64,000 nucleotides of DNA from Demequina iriomotensis (GTDB taxonomy: Bacteria; Actinomycetota; Actinomycetes; Actinomycetales; Demequinaceae). The notes beneath the pieces were generated by a model. It was not told the DNA's origin, made no database searches, and saw only the letters and a list, made by a program, of their open reading frames with translations. A program made the translations under genes and the position numbers. The DNA lies in NCBI RefSeq assembly GCF_000971395.1, contig NZ_BBME01000016.1, forward strand, positions 1 to 64,000. Direction: 5' to 3'. Below, piece by piece: positions 1 through 10,260 of this stretch (position 1 is its first letter; each line of letters opens with the position of its first letter).

Positions 1-54
1 GCCGGTGAGGCCGCGGGGTCAGATGGGCCGGGCCGGGCTGGACCGGACGGGACC

Positions 55-99
55 GGGTGTCGAGGCGCCCGGGTGTCGAGGTGCCCGGGTACCCGGGCA
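55..99. repeat. 16-bp tandem repeat and 18-bp palindrome downstream of dusB
   Basis: Two adjacent 16-bp units beginning GGGTGTCGAGG (55-70 and 71-86) differ at one base. They run into a perfect 18-bp palindrome at 82-99 (TGCCCGGG, TA, CCCGGGCA). The palindrome lies just after the dusB stop on the minus strand and could form a terminator-like hairpin, but no T-run follows. Bases 1-112 hold no recognisable gene. Confidence 0.5.
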
Positions 100-112
100 G
101 CTGGAGCGCTCC

Positions 113-1285
113 TCAGCCGCCCGAGACGCTCAGCTCGGCCTCTCGCAGGCGCAGCTCGAGGTCCGGCGTGATGTCCTGCGTGTCGAGCCAGCCCTCGGGG
201 CACGCCGGCACGCGGGCCGAGCCCTGACGACCGCGCGGCCCCTCCGCCTCGTCACCGGGATACGGCGAGTCGAGGTCGAGCGTGTCGAGGATCTCGCGCA
301 GCTCGGCGAGGGTCGAGACCAGCCCGAGCGACCGGCGGACCTCCCCGCCCACCGGATAGCCCTTGAGGTACCAGGACATGTGCTTGCGGATCTCGCGCAT
401 GGCCTTGTCCTCGTCGTCGCCGAAGTGGCCGACCATGAGCTCGCCGTGACGGTAGATCGCCGCCGCCACCTCGCGCAGGCCTGGCTGCACGCGCTCGGGG
501 CGGCCCTCGAAGGCGGCCTGCAGGTCGGCGAACAGCCACGGCCGCCCCATGCAGCCGCGCCCGACCACCACGCCGTCGCAGCCGGTCTGCTCGACCATGC
601 GGACGGCATCCTCGGCCTGCCAGATGTCGCCGTTGCCGAGCACCGGCACCGTGGTCACGGTCTCCTTGAGGCGTGCGATCGCCTCCCAGTCGGCGGTGCC
701 CGAGTAGTACTCGGCCGCCGTGCGCGCATGCAGCGCGACCGCTGCGGCGCCCTCGCGCTCGGCGGTGCGGCCCGCGTCGAGGTAGGTGAGGTGGTCGTCG
801 TCGACGCCCTTGCGCATCTTCACGGTGACCGGGATGTCGAACCTCGAGGCCTCGCGCACGGCGGACCGCACGATGTCACGGAACAGGTCACGCTTCCACG
901 GCAGCACCGCTCCCCCGCCCTTGCGGGTGACCTTCGGCACCGGACAGCCGAAGTTCATGTCGATGTGGTCCGCGCGGTCCTCCTCGCAGATCATCCTCAC
1001 GGCCGCGCCGATGGTCGCCGGGTCGACGCCGTACACCTGGACCGAACGCGGTGTCTCGTCCGGGTCGTGCGCGATGATCCGCAGCGACTCGGGGGTCCGC
1101 TCGACGAGCGCGCGCGACGTCACCATCTCGGCGACGTAGAGGCCGCCGCCGTGCTCGCGGCACAGGCGGCGGAAGGCGGCGTTCGTGATGCCGGCCATCG
1201 GCGCGAGGATCACCGGGGTGTCCACCTCGAGCGGGCCGATGCGCAACGGCGGGAGCAGGCGCGTGGTCGGGGTCATGGCGTCCAT
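113..1285 (-). CDS. dusB: tRNA-dihydrouridine synthase (DusB family)
   Basis: FMN- and NADPH-dependent enzyme that reduces specific uridines in the tRNA D-loop to dihydrouridine in the cytoplasm. About 390 residues, slightly longer than typical DusB. The N-terminus carries the TIM-barrel signature PMAGITNAAFRRLC (residues 29-42), and the catalytic cysteine lies in NFGCPVPKV at about residue 114. ATG at 1285 or 1276 are the two plausible starts; neither has a clear ribosome site, and a longer reading frame to 1360 lacks family similarity at its front. It follows yibE/F on the same strand across a gap that contains a hairpin, so it is probably transcribed separately. The Dus family assignment is firm; the exact subfamily is inferred. 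Confidence 0.93.
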   Translation of the reverse strand: MDAMTPTTRLLPPLRIGPLEVDTPVILAPMAGITNAAFRRLCREHGGGLYVAEMVTSRALVERTPESLRIIAHDPDETPRSVQVYGVDPATIGAAVRMICEEDRADHIDMNFGCPVPKVTRKGGGAVLPWKRDLFRDIVRSAVREASRFDIPVTVKMRKGVDDDHLTYLDAGRTAEREGAAAVALHARTAAEYYSGTADWEAIARLKETVTTVPVLGNGDIWQAEDAVRMVEQTGCDGVVVGRGCMGRPWLFADLQAAFEGRPERVQPGLREVAAAIYRHGELMVGHFGDDEDKAMREIRKHMSWYLKGYPVGGEVRRSLGLVSTLAELREILDTLDLDSPYPGDEAEGPRGRQGSARVPACPEGWLDTQDITPDLELRLREAELSVSGG

Positions 1286-1360
1286 TGTCTCAGGCCACGC
1301 ACGGGACCCCGCCAAGGCACCGACGGACCCGGGAGCCGAGCCGCCTGACGGCGGGCGCAC

Positions 1361-1396
1361 TCGCGCCCGGGCCGCTGAGGGAAAGCCCGGGCGCGA
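1361..1396. terminator. Hairpin between yibE/F and dusB
   Basis: Perfect 12-bp inverted repeat, TCGCGCCCGGGC (1361-1372) and GCCCGGGCGCGA (1385-1396), with a 12-nt loop. It sits about 175 nt beyond the yibE/F stop and about 75 nt before dusB. No T-run follows, so a terminator role is an inference. Nothing else stands out in 1397-1571. Confidence 0.45.
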
Positions 1397-1571
1397 GGCG
1401 CCGCGGCGCAGCGACCAGGCGCGCAGCCGCGACGTGCAATGAGGGACGGTGGCATTCGCCTGTGTCCCCCAGAGGATGCGATCCCTTCACATCCCCGAAT
1501 GCCCGCCACGACAAGGTTGGGGCCATGGTGCGCGGCGCGTCAAGAGGAATAGGGCAATTCAGTGGAAAACA

Positions 1572-2786
1572 TCACGATTCGGTCACATGCGAGTCCGTCG
1601 CGGCCGGTTCCGCCGTGTTGCCAGAACCCCCGACAGAACCCTGATGGTCGGCATCGTCCTCGACCGCCTCGCCGCTGAGGCCGACGATGAGCGCGCCGAT
1701 GCCGGTGGTGAGCGGCACCGCCAGGACCAGGCCGATCGACCCAACCAGGGTCCGCACCACCTCGCCCGCAAGCTCGGAGGACGTGATCGCGCCGGTCACC
1801 GGGTCGTCGTACGCGGCGATCAGCATGATGAGCGGGAGCGAGGCGCCCACGTACGCGAAGGCGATCGTGTAGACGGTCGAGGCGATGTGGTCGCGGCCGA
1901 TGCGCATGCCGCGCGAGAACAGCTGCCACGCCCCCAGGTCCGGGCGCGCCTTGCCCAGCTCCCACACGGCGGAGGCCTGCGTGATGGTGACGTCGTTAAG
2001 GACGCCGAGGCCCGCGATCATGAGGCCGCACAGCGCGAGCCCGTGCAGCGGGATCTCGCCGTCGAGGAAGGCGAGGTTGATCTCCGCCTCGGACGGCACG
2101 CCCGGGATCTGCGCCGCATGCACGGCCCACGTGCCCAGGATCGCGGTGAACAGCAGCCCCGCGATGGTGCCGAGGTAGGCGGTGGTGGTGCGCGCGTTGA
2201 ACCCGTGCGCGATGTACAGCAGCACCGCGAGCGCCCCCGCCGAGGTCACCATGCCCACCAGCGGAGGATTCGCGCCGTCGAACAGCGCCGGCACGGTGTA
2301 GAACGCGATGATCCCGAACGCCGCCATGAGGCCCAGGAGCGCCCCGATGCCGCGCCACCAGGCGACCGCGAGCACCAGCACCACGTAGACGATCAGCAGC
2401 GCGAGGATGGGCGACGCGCGCTCGAAGTCCGAGAAGACGAGCGTGCCGTCGTCGAGCTCGACCACGCGGAGCCGGTCCCCGGGCTGCAGCTCGAGCGTGG
2501 GCACGCCCGTGGGCGCCATCTCGCGCTCGCCCTCCTCACCCTCGGTGGTGATGTCGACCGTGGTGGCCCCGGAGTCGGGATCCGTCGAGACGACGGTCGC
2601 GTCGAGCCGCTGCGCACCCTCGTACAGGAGGCTCTGGGAGCCGAGCGACTCCCATGAGCTGGGCCATGTGAGGGCCGCGCCCACCGCGACCGCGCCGAGC
2701 ACCCCCAGCACCAGCGCCCACAGCAGGCGAGTCGTCGCAGCGCTCGCCCGCGGCGGGCGCTCGGAGTGCGAGTGCCCGGCCCCCAT
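1572..2786 (-). CDS. YibE/F family membrane protein
   Basis: Integral membrane protein of 404 residues, normal for the YibE/F family. A single N-terminal membrane segment (about residues 21-40) is followed by a soluble region of about 90 residues, then about seven hydrophobic segments from residue 126 to the end, typical of YibE/F. The family signature region around GLGVLNDVTITQAS (about residue 262) is present. The molecular function of the family is not established. The ATG start is clear, and glyQS ends 2 bases upstream, so the two are probably co-transcribed. The C-terminal tail is hydrophilic and acidic. Confidence 0.88.
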   Translation of the reverse strand: MGAGHSHSERPPRASAATTRLLWALVLGVLGAVAVGAALTWPSSWESLGSQSLLYEGAQRLDATVVSTDPDSGATTVDITTEGEEGEREMAPTGVPTLELQPGDRLRVVELDDGTLVFSDFERASPILALLIVYVVLVLAVAWWRGIGALLGLMAAFGIIAFYTVPALFDGANPPLVGMVTSAGALAVLLYIAHGFNARTTTAYLGTIAGLLFTAILGTWAVHAAQIPGVPSEAEINLAFLDGEIPLHGLALCGLMIAGLGVLNDVTITQASAVWELGKARPDLGAWQLFSRGMRIGRDHIASTVYTIAFAYVGASLPLIMLIAAYDDPVTGAITSSELAGEVVRTLVGSIGLVLAVPLTTGIGALIVGLSGEAVEDDADHQGSVGGSGNTAEPAATDSHVTES

Positions 2787-2788
2787 CG

Positions 2789-4174
<1,386 letters not shown>

Positions 4175-4234
4175 GTGGTGCTCCTAGTGCAAGGGGGTCG
4201 GAATCGCTCGCGACAGTCTAGCGGCGCGCCGCAC

Positions 4235-4336
4235 CGGGGACGATGCGCGACGCCAGGGGCGGCGCACGTCGGACGATGCGCGGCGCCGGGTCGGCCGCCT
4301 GGCGCAGCGCCGAAGCCACGGCGCGCATCGTCCCCG
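4235..4336. repeat. 15-bp inverted repeat built on the 10-mer, glyQS-znuA intergenic region
   Basis: CGGGGACGATGCGCG (4235-4249) and its exact reverse complement CGCGCATCGTCCCCG (4322-4336) are separated by 72 nt, and a third GGACGATGCG sits between them at 4271-4280. The region is noncoding. All three contain the dispersed 10-mer. A long-loop structure is possible but not compact enough for an ordinary terminator. Confidence 0.7.
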
Positions 4337-4353
4337 CCGGGACCAAGGTCTTA

Positions 4354-4370
4354 TTGCTAATGATTCTCAA
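4354..4370. promoter_or_regulatory. Zur-box-like operator upstream of znuA
   Basis: The AT-rich imperfect palindrome TTGCTAATGATTCTCAA has matching outer TTG/CAA and inner AAT-G-ATT arms, as in Fur/Zur sites. It ends 13 bases before the znuA ATG and therefore overlaps the likely promoter, where zinc-loaded Zur would block transcription. The regulator gene itself is the fourth gene of this operon. No ribosome site lies between the box and the start, so the mRNA is leaderless or nearly so. Confidence 0.75.
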
Positions 4371-4383
4371 TTGCAGTACCGTG

Positions 4384-5322
4384 ATGCCCATGAAGACCGC
4401 ACCCCCGCTCATCGCCGCCGCCGCGGCCTCCACGCTCCTGCTCGCCGGCTGCTCCGCGTCCGGCGCGGACACCGAGGGCTCCGGCTCGGCCACGGACGCC
4501 GCCCTCACGGTCGCGACCGCCTTCTACCCGCTTCAGTTCGTGGCCAAGCAGGTGGGCGGCGACCTGGTCGAGGTCACCTCGATGACGCCCGCGGGCGTCG
4601 AGCCGCACGATGTCGAGCTCTCCCCCGCGACCGTCCGCCAGCTGGGCACCTCGGACCTCGCGCTCTACCTGGCGGACTTCCAGCCCGCGGTCGACGATGC
4701 GATCGCGTCCACAGGCGTCGAGTCGCTCGACGCCGCCACCACGGTCGAGCTCCACGCGGCCGAGGAGCACGCCGACGAGGAGGGCGAGGACGACGACCAC
4801 GGTCACGGCTCCGAGGACCCCCACTTCTGGCTCGACCCCGACCTTCTGGCCCACTTCGGCGACGCCGTGGGCGAGGCTTTCGCCGCCGCCGACCCCGACA
4901 ACGCGGCGACCTACACCGCGAACGCCGAGGCGCTGCACGCGTCGCTCGAGGACCTCGACGCCGAGTTCGCGGCGGGGCTCGCGCAGTGCGAGCGCGACAC
5001 CATCGTCACCGGCCACGAGGCCTTCAGCTACCTCGCGGAGGCCTACGGCCTCCACCAGGAGGGCATCGCCGGGCTCGACCCCGAGAGCGAGCCCTCGCCC
5101 GCCCGCATCCTCGAGATCAAGGACATCATCGCCGAGACCGGCGCCACCACCATCTTCACCGAGGACGCCGTGAGCGCCTCCGTCGCCGAGGCGCTCGCCA
5201 CGGACGTCGGGGTCGAGACCACGGTCCTCAGCCCCGTGGAGACCGTCGCGGACGGCGACGACTACATTGGCGTCATGACCAGGAACCTCTCCGTGCTGGA
5301 GGATGCGCTCGGCTGTGAGTGA
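4384..5322 (+). CDS. znuA: Zinc ABC transporter substrate-binding lipoprotein
   Basis: Extracellular zinc-capturing lipoprotein that hands Zn(II) to the ZnuB permease. A lipoprotein signal ends in LLLAGC, cysteine about residue 23. The cluster A-I fold is indicated by the metal-ligand histidine in GVEPHDVELSP, a mobile acidic/histidine-rich loop (EEHADEEGEDDDHGHG, near residue 130) typical of ZnuA, then DPHFWLDP, a ligand histidine in GHEAFSYLAE and the C-terminal FTEDAVS region. ATG at 4384 or 4390 can start it, and GTG 4381 is also possible. It is the first gene of znuA-znuC-znuB-zur. Manganese or other metals cannot be excluded, but the Zur context argues for zinc. Confidence 0.95.
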   Translation: MPMKTAPPLIAAAAASTLLLAGCSASGADTEGSGSATDAALTVATAFYPLQFVAKQVGGDLVEVTSMTPAGVEPHDVELSPATVRQLGTSDLALYLADFQPAVDDAIASTGVESLDAATTVELHAAEEHADEEGEDDDHGHGSEDPHFWLDPDLLAHFGDAVGEAFAAADPDNAATYTANAEALHASLEDLDAEFAAGLAQCERDTIVTGHEAFSYLAEAYGLHQEGIAGLDPESEPSPARILEIKDIIAETGATTIFTEDAVSASVAEALATDVGVETTVLSPVETVADGDDYIGVMTRNLSVLEDALGCE

Positions 5323-6142
5323 CCCGTCCTCCACCCCGGACGTCCCGAGCCCGCTGGTCGAGGCGAGGGACGTCCGCGTCGCGCTCCAGGGCACCGAGAT
5401 CCTCCACGGCGTCTCGATGACGGCGCGCCCCGGCGAGGTGGTCGCCCTCCTGGGCGGCAACGGCTCCGGCAAGTCCACCTTCGTGCGCTCCGTCGTCGGC
5501 GCGGTCCCCACCACGGGCGGCTCCATCGACCTGTTCGGCGCCCCCGCCTCCCCTCAGTCGCGCGCGCGCCTCGGCTACGTGCCTCAACGCATCACCGCGG
5601 CGGGCGGCGTCTCGGCGACCGCGATCGAGGTGGTGACCTCGGGGCTGCTCGGCAGCCGCGAGCGCGATGGCCGGGTCGGCTCGCGCCTGCGCGGCCTGGT
5701 CCCGCCGCGCGACGCCCGGGCCCGCGCCCGCGCCGCGCTCGACTCCATGGGCGTCGAGGACCTCGCCAAGCGCGACGTCTCGCGCCTCTCGGGCGGTCAG
5801 CAGCAGCGCGTGCTCATCGCGCGCGCGCTCGTGCGCCACCCGCGGCTGCTCATCCTCGACGAGCCGATGGCCGGCGTCGACCTGCAGTCGCAGGTCGCGT
5901 TCGCCCACACGCTCGGCCACCTCAAGGAGGAGGGCGTCGGCATCGTCGTCGTCCTCCATGAGCTCGGCGCCCTCGCGCGCCACATCGACCGCGCCGTGGT
6001 GCTCGAACAGGGCTGCGTGACGTACGACGGCGTCCCGCCCAAGGACCTCGGCGTCCACGCCCTCCCCGGCCACGACCACGAGCACCCCCACACGGACCCG
6101 GCGCCGCGCGACGGCTCCTCGCTGGGATTGGAGGGACCGTGA
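5303..6142 (+). CDS. znuC: Zinc ABC transporter ATP-binding protein
   Basis: Cytoplasmic ATPase powering zinc import with ZnuA and ZnuB; up to 279 residues. Walker A is GGNGSGKST (about residues 50-58), the ABC signature LSGGQQQR, Walker B LLILDEP, and the switch histidine is in VVVLHELG. The C-terminus has a short histidine-rich tail (GHDHEHPH), which could bind zinc. The first in-frame ATG at 5303 directly abuts a GGAGG; GTG at 5315, overlapping the znuA stop as GTGAGTGA, has better spacing and may be the true start. It is translationally coupled to znuA and znuB. Confidence 0.95.
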   Translation: MRSAVSDPSSTPDVPSPLVEARDVRVALQGTEILHGVSMTARPGEVVALLGGNGSGKSTFVRSVVGAVPTTGGSIDLFGAPASPQSRARLGYVPQRITAAGGVSATAIEVVTSGLLGSRERDGRVGSRLRGLVPPRDARARARAALDSMGVEDLAKRDVSRLSGGQQQRVLIARALVRHPRLLILDEPMAGVDLQSQVAFAHTLGHLKEEGVGIVVVLHELGALARHIDRAVVLEQGCVTYDGVPPKDLGVHALPGHDHEHPHTDPAPRDGSSLGLEGP

Positions 6143-6975
6143 GCCTGCTCGCAGAACCGCTCATCCAGCGGATGCTCATCGTCGGCGTGCTGGTCGGCAT
6201 GGCCGCGCCCGTGATGGGCACCTACCTGGTCCAGCGCAGGATGGCGCTGCTCGGCGACGGCATCGGCCACGTCGCGCTCGCCGGCGTCGCCGCAGGCTGG
6301 CTCGCCGGCGCCGCCTTCGACCTCGCCCAGCAGGACGCCCTGGCCATCCCCGGCGCCGTGGTCTTCGCGATCATCGGCGCCGTCGTGATCGAGCGCATGC
6401 GCTCGCGCGGCACCGCCGCGGACATCGTCATGGCCATCCTCTTCTACGGCGGCATCGCCTCCGGCGTGCTGCTCATCGGCCTCGCGGGCGGCTCGAACGC
6501 GAACCTGCTCGGGTACCTCTTCGGCTCGATCTCGACCGTGACCTGGGGCGACGTGTGGATGAGCGTCGGCCTGGCCGCCCTCATCCTCGTGGTGGGGCTC
6601 GGGCTGCGCGCCGCGCTGTTCTCCGTCACCCATGACCAGGAGTTCGCGCGCTCGACCGGGCTGCCGGTGGACGCCCTCAACATGGTGGTCGCGGTGCTCG
6701 CCGCCGTCACCATCACCGTCGCGATGCGGGTGGTGGGCGTGCTCCTGGTGAGCGCCCTCATGATCGTGCCCGTCGCGATCGCGCAGCAGCTCACCCGCTC
6801 CTTCTCCCGCACCATGCACCTCGCGATGGGCATCGGCGCCGTGCTCACCCTCACCGGCATCTGGATCACCGTGTTCCAGGACATCCAGCCGGGCTCGCTC
6901 ATCGTGGTCCTCGGCGTCGCGCTCTACGTGGTGGTCGCCGTGGTCACCTCGCTGCTCAAGAGGGTGCGCCGATGA
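6139..6975 (+). CDS. znuB: Zinc ABC transporter permease
   Basis: ABC-3 family inner membrane permease that forms the zinc channel; 278 residues with about eight to nine hydrophobic segments. Family-typical stretches include MGTYLVQRRMALLGDGIGH near the N-terminus and the cytoplasmic coupling region around DQEFARSTGLPV. The GTG start at 6139 overlaps the znuC stop by four bases (GTGA), and its own stop overlaps the zur ATG in the same way, so ZnuA, ZnuC, ZnuB and Zur are made from one mRNA. Confidence 0.95.
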   Translation: MSLLAEPLIQRMLIVGVLVGMAAPVMGTYLVQRRMALLGDGIGHVALAGVAAGWLAGAAFDLAQQDALAIPGAVVFAIIGAVVIERMRSRGTAADIVMAILFYGGIASGVLLIGLAGGSNANLLGYLFGSISTVTWGDVWMSVGLAALILVVGLGLRAALFSVTHDQEFARSTGLPVDALNMVVAVLAAVTITVAMRVVGVLLVSALMIVPVAIAQQLTRSFSRTMHLAMGIGAVLTLTGIWITVFQDIQPGSLIVVLGVALYVVVAVVTSLLKRVRR

Positions 6976-7385
6976 CCCCGAGCGCGCCCGTGCCCCGCAT
7001 GACCCGCCAGCGCCGCGAGATCCTCGACGCGCTCGACACGCGCGACTTCCGCTCCGCCCAGGCGTGGCACGAGCGCCTGCGCTCCGAGGGCTCGACGGTC
7101 GGGCTCGCGACCGTCTACCGCGGCCTGCAGTCCCTCGCCGAGCAGGGCGAGGTCGACGCCGTGGTCGCCGAGTCCGGCGAGACGCTCTACCGGCGTTGCG
7201 AGGCCGGCGACGAGCACCACCACCACCTCCGCTGCCGCATCTGCGGCCGGGCCGTCGAGATCGACGTCCCGGAGTTCGAGGCGTTCGCGCACCGCATCGC
7301 GTCCGAGCACGACTACGGCGACATCCGCCACACCATCGAGCTCACGGGCATCTGCCCGCAGTGCCGGGCTGCGAGCGAGCGCTGA
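6972..7385 (+). CDS. zur: Zinc uptake regulator, Fur family
   Basis: Zinc-responsive DNA-binding repressor of 137 residues, normal for Fur/Zur. The N-terminal winged helix contains TRQRREIL and STVGLATVYRGLQSLAEQG. The C-terminal dimerisation/metal domain carries HHHHLRCRICGR and CPQCRAAS, giving two CxxC pairs for structural zinc, plus the regulatory-site residues around HHHH. It closes the operon behind the Zur-box-like site at 4354-4370, so autorepression together with znuACB is expected. Metal specificity is inferred from the operon rather than from any single residue. Confidence 0.95.
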   Translation: MTPSAPVPRMTRQRREILDALDTRDFRSAQAWHERLRSEGSTVGLATVYRGLQSLAEQGEVDAVVAESGETLYRRCEAGDEHHHHLRCRICGRAVEIDVPEFEAFAHRIASEHDYGDIRHTIELTGICPQCRAASER

Positions 7386-7927
7386 TGCCCGGCATCCCCG
7401 ACGTCGTGTCCGACGGGCCGTGGTGGTGGCTCTTCGCGGCGCTCGTCGTGATCGTCTTCGTCCGTACCCAGGCGACCTACTGGCTCGCGCGGTGGGCGCG
7501 CGCCGGGGCCGATGCGGTCGCCGACCGCGCGGAGGCGCAGCACAGCAGGCGCGCCCGGATCGCGCGCCGCTTCTCCGGGCCCACGATGACCAAGGCGCAG
7601 GCCTTCACCGAGCGCTGGGGCTGGATCGCCATCCCGCTGTCGTTCCTCACGCTGGGCATCCAGTCCCTCGTCAACGGCGGCGCGGGCTACGCGCGGATGC
7701 ACTGGGGGCGGTACACCCTCGCGATGATCCCCGGCTGCCTGCTGTGGGCCGCCGCCTACGAGGTGGTCGGATACTCGGCCTTCAAGGCGTTCACCATGTC
7801 GCCGTGGGCGCTCGGCGGCAGCGTGGTGCTCGTCGCCCTGGCGGTCGCGTTGCTGCTGCGCCGCCGCCGGCGGGAACCCGCCGCGCAGGCGCCCGCCACC
7901 GCATCGTCCCCCGCCGAGCGCGCCTGA
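7385..7927 (+). CDS. DedA/VTT-like small membrane protein
   Basis: Membrane protein of about 180 residues. A hydrophobic segment at residues 11-26 is followed by a basic helix. The central stretch around TERWGWIAIPLSFLTLGIQS and GYARMHWGRYTLAMIPG resembles the SNARE-associated/VTT (DedA) domain, and the C-terminus has another membrane helix ending in RRRRREP. The ATG overlaps the zur stop (TGATG), so it belongs to the zinc transcription unit, although no metal-binding motif is visible. It ends 3 bases from the convergent uppS gene. DedA proteins act as lipid scramblases or transporters; the role here is unproven. Confidence 0.7.
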   Translation: MPGIPDVVSDGPWWWLFAALVVIVFVRTQATYWLARWARAGADAVADRAEAQHSRRARIARRFSGPTMTKAQAFTERWGWIAIPLSFLTLGIQSLVNGGAGYARMHWGRYTLAMIPGCLLWAAAYEVVGYSAFKAFTMSPWALGGSVVLVALAVALLLRRRRREPAAQAPATASSPAERA

Positions 7928-7930
7928 CCG

Positions 7931-8689
7931 CTACGCCGCCCCGAAGCGGCGGTTGCGCCGCGCGTACTCCTCGATCGCGGCCCACAGGTGCGTGCGGTCG
8001 ACGTCGGGCCACAGCACGTCGCTGAAGACGTACTCGGAGTAGGCCGCCTGCCACGGCAGGAAGTTGCTCGACCGCTGCTCGCCGCTGGACCGCCAGAACA
8101 GGTCCACGTCGGGCATGTCGGGCTCGTCGAGGTGGGCGGCGAGGGTCTTCTCCGACACCTTCGACGGGTCCAGCTCCCCCGCCGCGACCTTCATGGCGAT
8201 GGCCTTGGCCGCGTCCGCGATCTCGGCGCGCCCGCCGTAGTTCACGCACATCGTGAGCGTGAGGCCCGTGTTGTCCCGCGTGAGCTCCTCGGCCTTCTCG
8301 AGCTCCTTGATGACGGAGGTCCACAGCCGGGGCCGGCGTCCCGCCCAGCGGACGCGGACGCCCCATGCGTGCATCTCGTCGCGGCGGCGCCGGATGACGT
8401 CGCGGTTGAAGCCCATGAGGAAGCGCACCTCCTCAGGGCTGCGCTTCCAGTTCTCGGTGCTGAACGCGTACGCGCTGAGGTGGGTCACGCCGATCTCGAC
8501 CGCTCCCGCCACCACGTCGAGGAGCGAGGCCTCGCCGCGCTCGTGACCCGCGGTGCGCGGCAGGCCGCGCTCCTTCGCCCAGCGGCCGTTGCCGTCCATG
8601 ACGACGGCGACGTGCCGGGGCACCGCGTCCGCCGGGAGGTCGGGCGGCGTCGCGCCGGAGGCGTGCGGGAAGGGGCGGGCGTAGGTCAC
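7931..8689 (-). CDS. uppS: Isoprenyl transferase (cis-prenyltransferase)
   Basis: Condenses isopentenyl diphosphate units in cis to make the long polyprenyl diphosphate lipid carrier for cell-wall synthesis; 252 residues. The catalytic aspartate is in MDGNGRWAK (about residue 32). [13 protein letters not shown] and the C-terminal [16 protein letters not shown] with YSEYVF complete the family motifs. GTG start at 8689. It lies downstream of recO on the same strand, the same pairing as recO and the long-chain synthase in mycobacteria. Product chain length cannot be read from the sequence. Confidence 0.94.
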   Translation of the reverse strand: MTYARPFPHASGATPPDLPADAVPRHVAVVMDGNGRWAKERGLPRTAGHERGEASLLDVVAGAVEIGVTHLSAYAFSTENWKRSPEEVRFLMGFNRDVIRRRRDEMHAWGVRVRWAGRRPRLWTSVIKELEKAEELTRDNTGLTLTMCVNYGGRAEIADAAKAIAMKVAAGELDPSKVSEKTLAAHLDEPDMPDVDLFWRSSGEQRSSNFLPWQAAYSEYVFSDVLWPDVDRTHLWAAIEEYARRNRRFGAA

Positions 8690-8735
8690 GCCCGTCAGCC
8701 TAACGGCGGACGATGCGCGGGCGGGGCCGTCGCCG

Positions 8736-9467
8736 TCAGGACCGGTCGACGTGCCCCAGGCTGCGCACCTTGCGCTCGAGGTGGAACTGCGCGTAGGCCG
8801 CGATCAGGCCCGCGGCGTCCCGCCGGTGCCGCGGATCCGAGCCGTCCGCGACGGGCCAGTTCCCCGAGAGCAGCGCCTCGAGCAGGGAGAACGTCTCCGG
8901 CGCCGGGGCGGCCGCGCCGGGCGGGCGGCATTCCTCGCACACCGCCCCTCCCCCGCCGACCACGAAGGCCCGGTGGGGTCCGGGGCGGCCGCAGCTCGCG
9001 CAGTCCGTGAAGCTCGGCTCGTAGCCGGCGAGCGCCATCGAGCGCAGCAGGAAGCTGTCGAGCATCAGCCCGGGCTCGTGCTCGCGGCGGCTGAGCGCGC
9101 CGAGCGCCCCGTGCAGCAGGCGGTACTGCTCCCACGCGGGCTCGCGCTCGTGGTCGACCAGCTTGTCGGCGGTCTCGACCATCGCGGTGGCGGCCGTGAA
9201 GAGCGCGTAGTCCTCGGCGATGCGGCGCGCGTACGGCTCCTTGGTCTCGACCTGGCTCACGATGTCGAGGTTGCGACCCTCGTACAGCTGCACGTCGACC
9301 AGCATGAACGGCTCCATGCGCGAGCCGATCCGGCTCGAGGTGCGCCGCACCCCCTTCGCGACCGCGCGCACCTTCCCGTGGCGCCGCGTCAGCAGGGTGA
9401 CGATGCGGTCCGCCTCACCCAGCTTGTGGGTGCGGAGGACGATCGCGTCGTCACGGTAGAGGGGCAC
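8736..9467 (-). CDS. recO: DNA repair protein RecO
   Basis: Recombination mediator of 243 residues that works with RecR and RecF to load RecA onto SSB-coated single-stranded DNA and to anneal strands. The N-terminal OB fold begins [22 protein letters not shown]-terminal zinc finger is shown by CASC (near residue 178) and CEEC (near residue 200). GTG start at 9467. A 46-base gap with one copy of the 10-mer (8708-8717) separates it from uppS, and a short gap separates it from the tetR-type gene upstream. Confidence 0.95.
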   Translation of the reverse strand: MPLYRDDAIVLRTHKLGEADRIVTLLTRRHGKVRAVAKGVRRTSSRIGSRMEPFMLVDVQLYEGRNLDIVSQVETKEPYARRIAEDYALFTAATAMVETADKLVDHEREPAWEQYRLLHGALGALSRREHEPGLMLDSFLLRSMALAGYEPSFTDCASCGRPGPHRAFVVGGGGAVCEECRPPGAAAPAPETFSLLEALLSGNWPVADGSDPRHRRDAAGLIAAYAQFHLERKVRSLGHVDRS

Positions 9468-9486
9468 GCGGCCATTGTCCCGCGCG

Positions 9487-10161
9487 TCAGGCGCGCTCCC
9501 GCTCCACGGCGCGCGCGAGCCCGTCGAGCAGCAGGTCGAGGCCGTAGTCGAACGAGTCTCCGAAGTCGAAGTCGGGTCGCATCGCGTGCTCCATCGCGAA
9601 GCGCGTCAGCATCGGATAGGCGCCCGGATCGAAGGCCGCGGCGATCTCGCCCGCCAGCTCCGCGTCCGCGTCCCCGCGCTGCACCGTGAGGTTCGCCTCC
9701 TGCATCGCGAAGCCGTAGACGAAGCTGTCCAGCACCGCGTAGGCGTGCGCCACGAGAGGCAACGGCATCCCGGCACGGTCGAGGGTGGTCAGCACCGACT
9801 CGTGATGGGCGAGGAGCTCGGGGCCCGGGTGGCGACGGGACTCGAGCAGCGGCACGGCCCAGGGGTGGCGTGCCAGGACCTCGCGCGCGGAGCGGCAGCG
9901 CACCCGGAGGGCGTCGCGCCATTCGAGGTCCGCCGGCGGCTTCGCCATCTCGGAGAACACCACGTCCACCATGCCGTCGAGGAGCGCCTCCTTGCCCGCG
10001 ACGTGGTGGTAGGTGGTCATGGGCTTGGTGCCGAGCTCGTCCGCGAGCGCGCGGATGGTGAGCGCCTCGATCCCGTCGCGGTCGGCCAGTCCCATCGCAG
10101 CGTCCAGGATCCGTGCGCGCGAAAGCCGCGGCCTGCGAACGTCTTGCCTGGTATCTGACAC
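9487..10161 (-). CDS. TetR family transcriptional regulator
   Basis: DNA-binding repressor of about 224 residues. The N-terminal helix-turn-helix is [14 protein letters not shown] followed by [20 protein letters not shown]. The C-terminal ligand-binding region resembles the tetracycline-repressor type C-terminal domain. GTG at 10161 is preferred over TTG at 10173 because a GGAGG lies 5 nt before it. It is divergent from the oxidoreductase at 10261, and two identical palindromes lie between them, so it probably controls itself and that gene. The ligand is unknown; an electrophile or quinone-like substrate would fit the partner but is a guess. Confidence 0.9.
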   Translation of the reverse strand: MSDTRQDVRRPRLSRARILDAAMGLADRDGIEALTIRALADELGTKPMTTYHHVAGKEALLDGMVDVVFSEMAKPPADLEWRDALRVRCRSAREVLARHPWAVPLLESRRHPGPELLAHHESVLTTLDRAGMPLPLVAHAYAVLDSFVYGFAMQEANLTVQRGDADAELAGEIAAAFDPGAYPMLTRFAMEHAMRPDFDFGDSFDYGLDLLLDGLARAVERERA

Positions 10162-10184
10162 TTCGGCCTCCAACCCTTGCGATT

Positions 10185-10232
10185 CGTACTAAGTACGTCT
10201 AGCGTCGATCGTATCAACTCGTACTAAGTACG
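10185..10232. promoter_or_regulatory. Two identical TetR-type operators
   Basis: CGTACTAAGTACG occurs at 10185-10197 and again at 10220-10232. Each is a palindrome with 6-bp arms around one central base. Centres are 35 bp apart. They occupy the divergent promoter region between the TetR-type gene and the oxidoreductase, which has an AAGGAG ribosome site at 10248-10253. Matching copies and position make them the likely operators of the adjacent regulator. Confidence 0.8.
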
Positions 10233-10260
10233 AACTACCTCGACACGAAGGAGCAGGACC

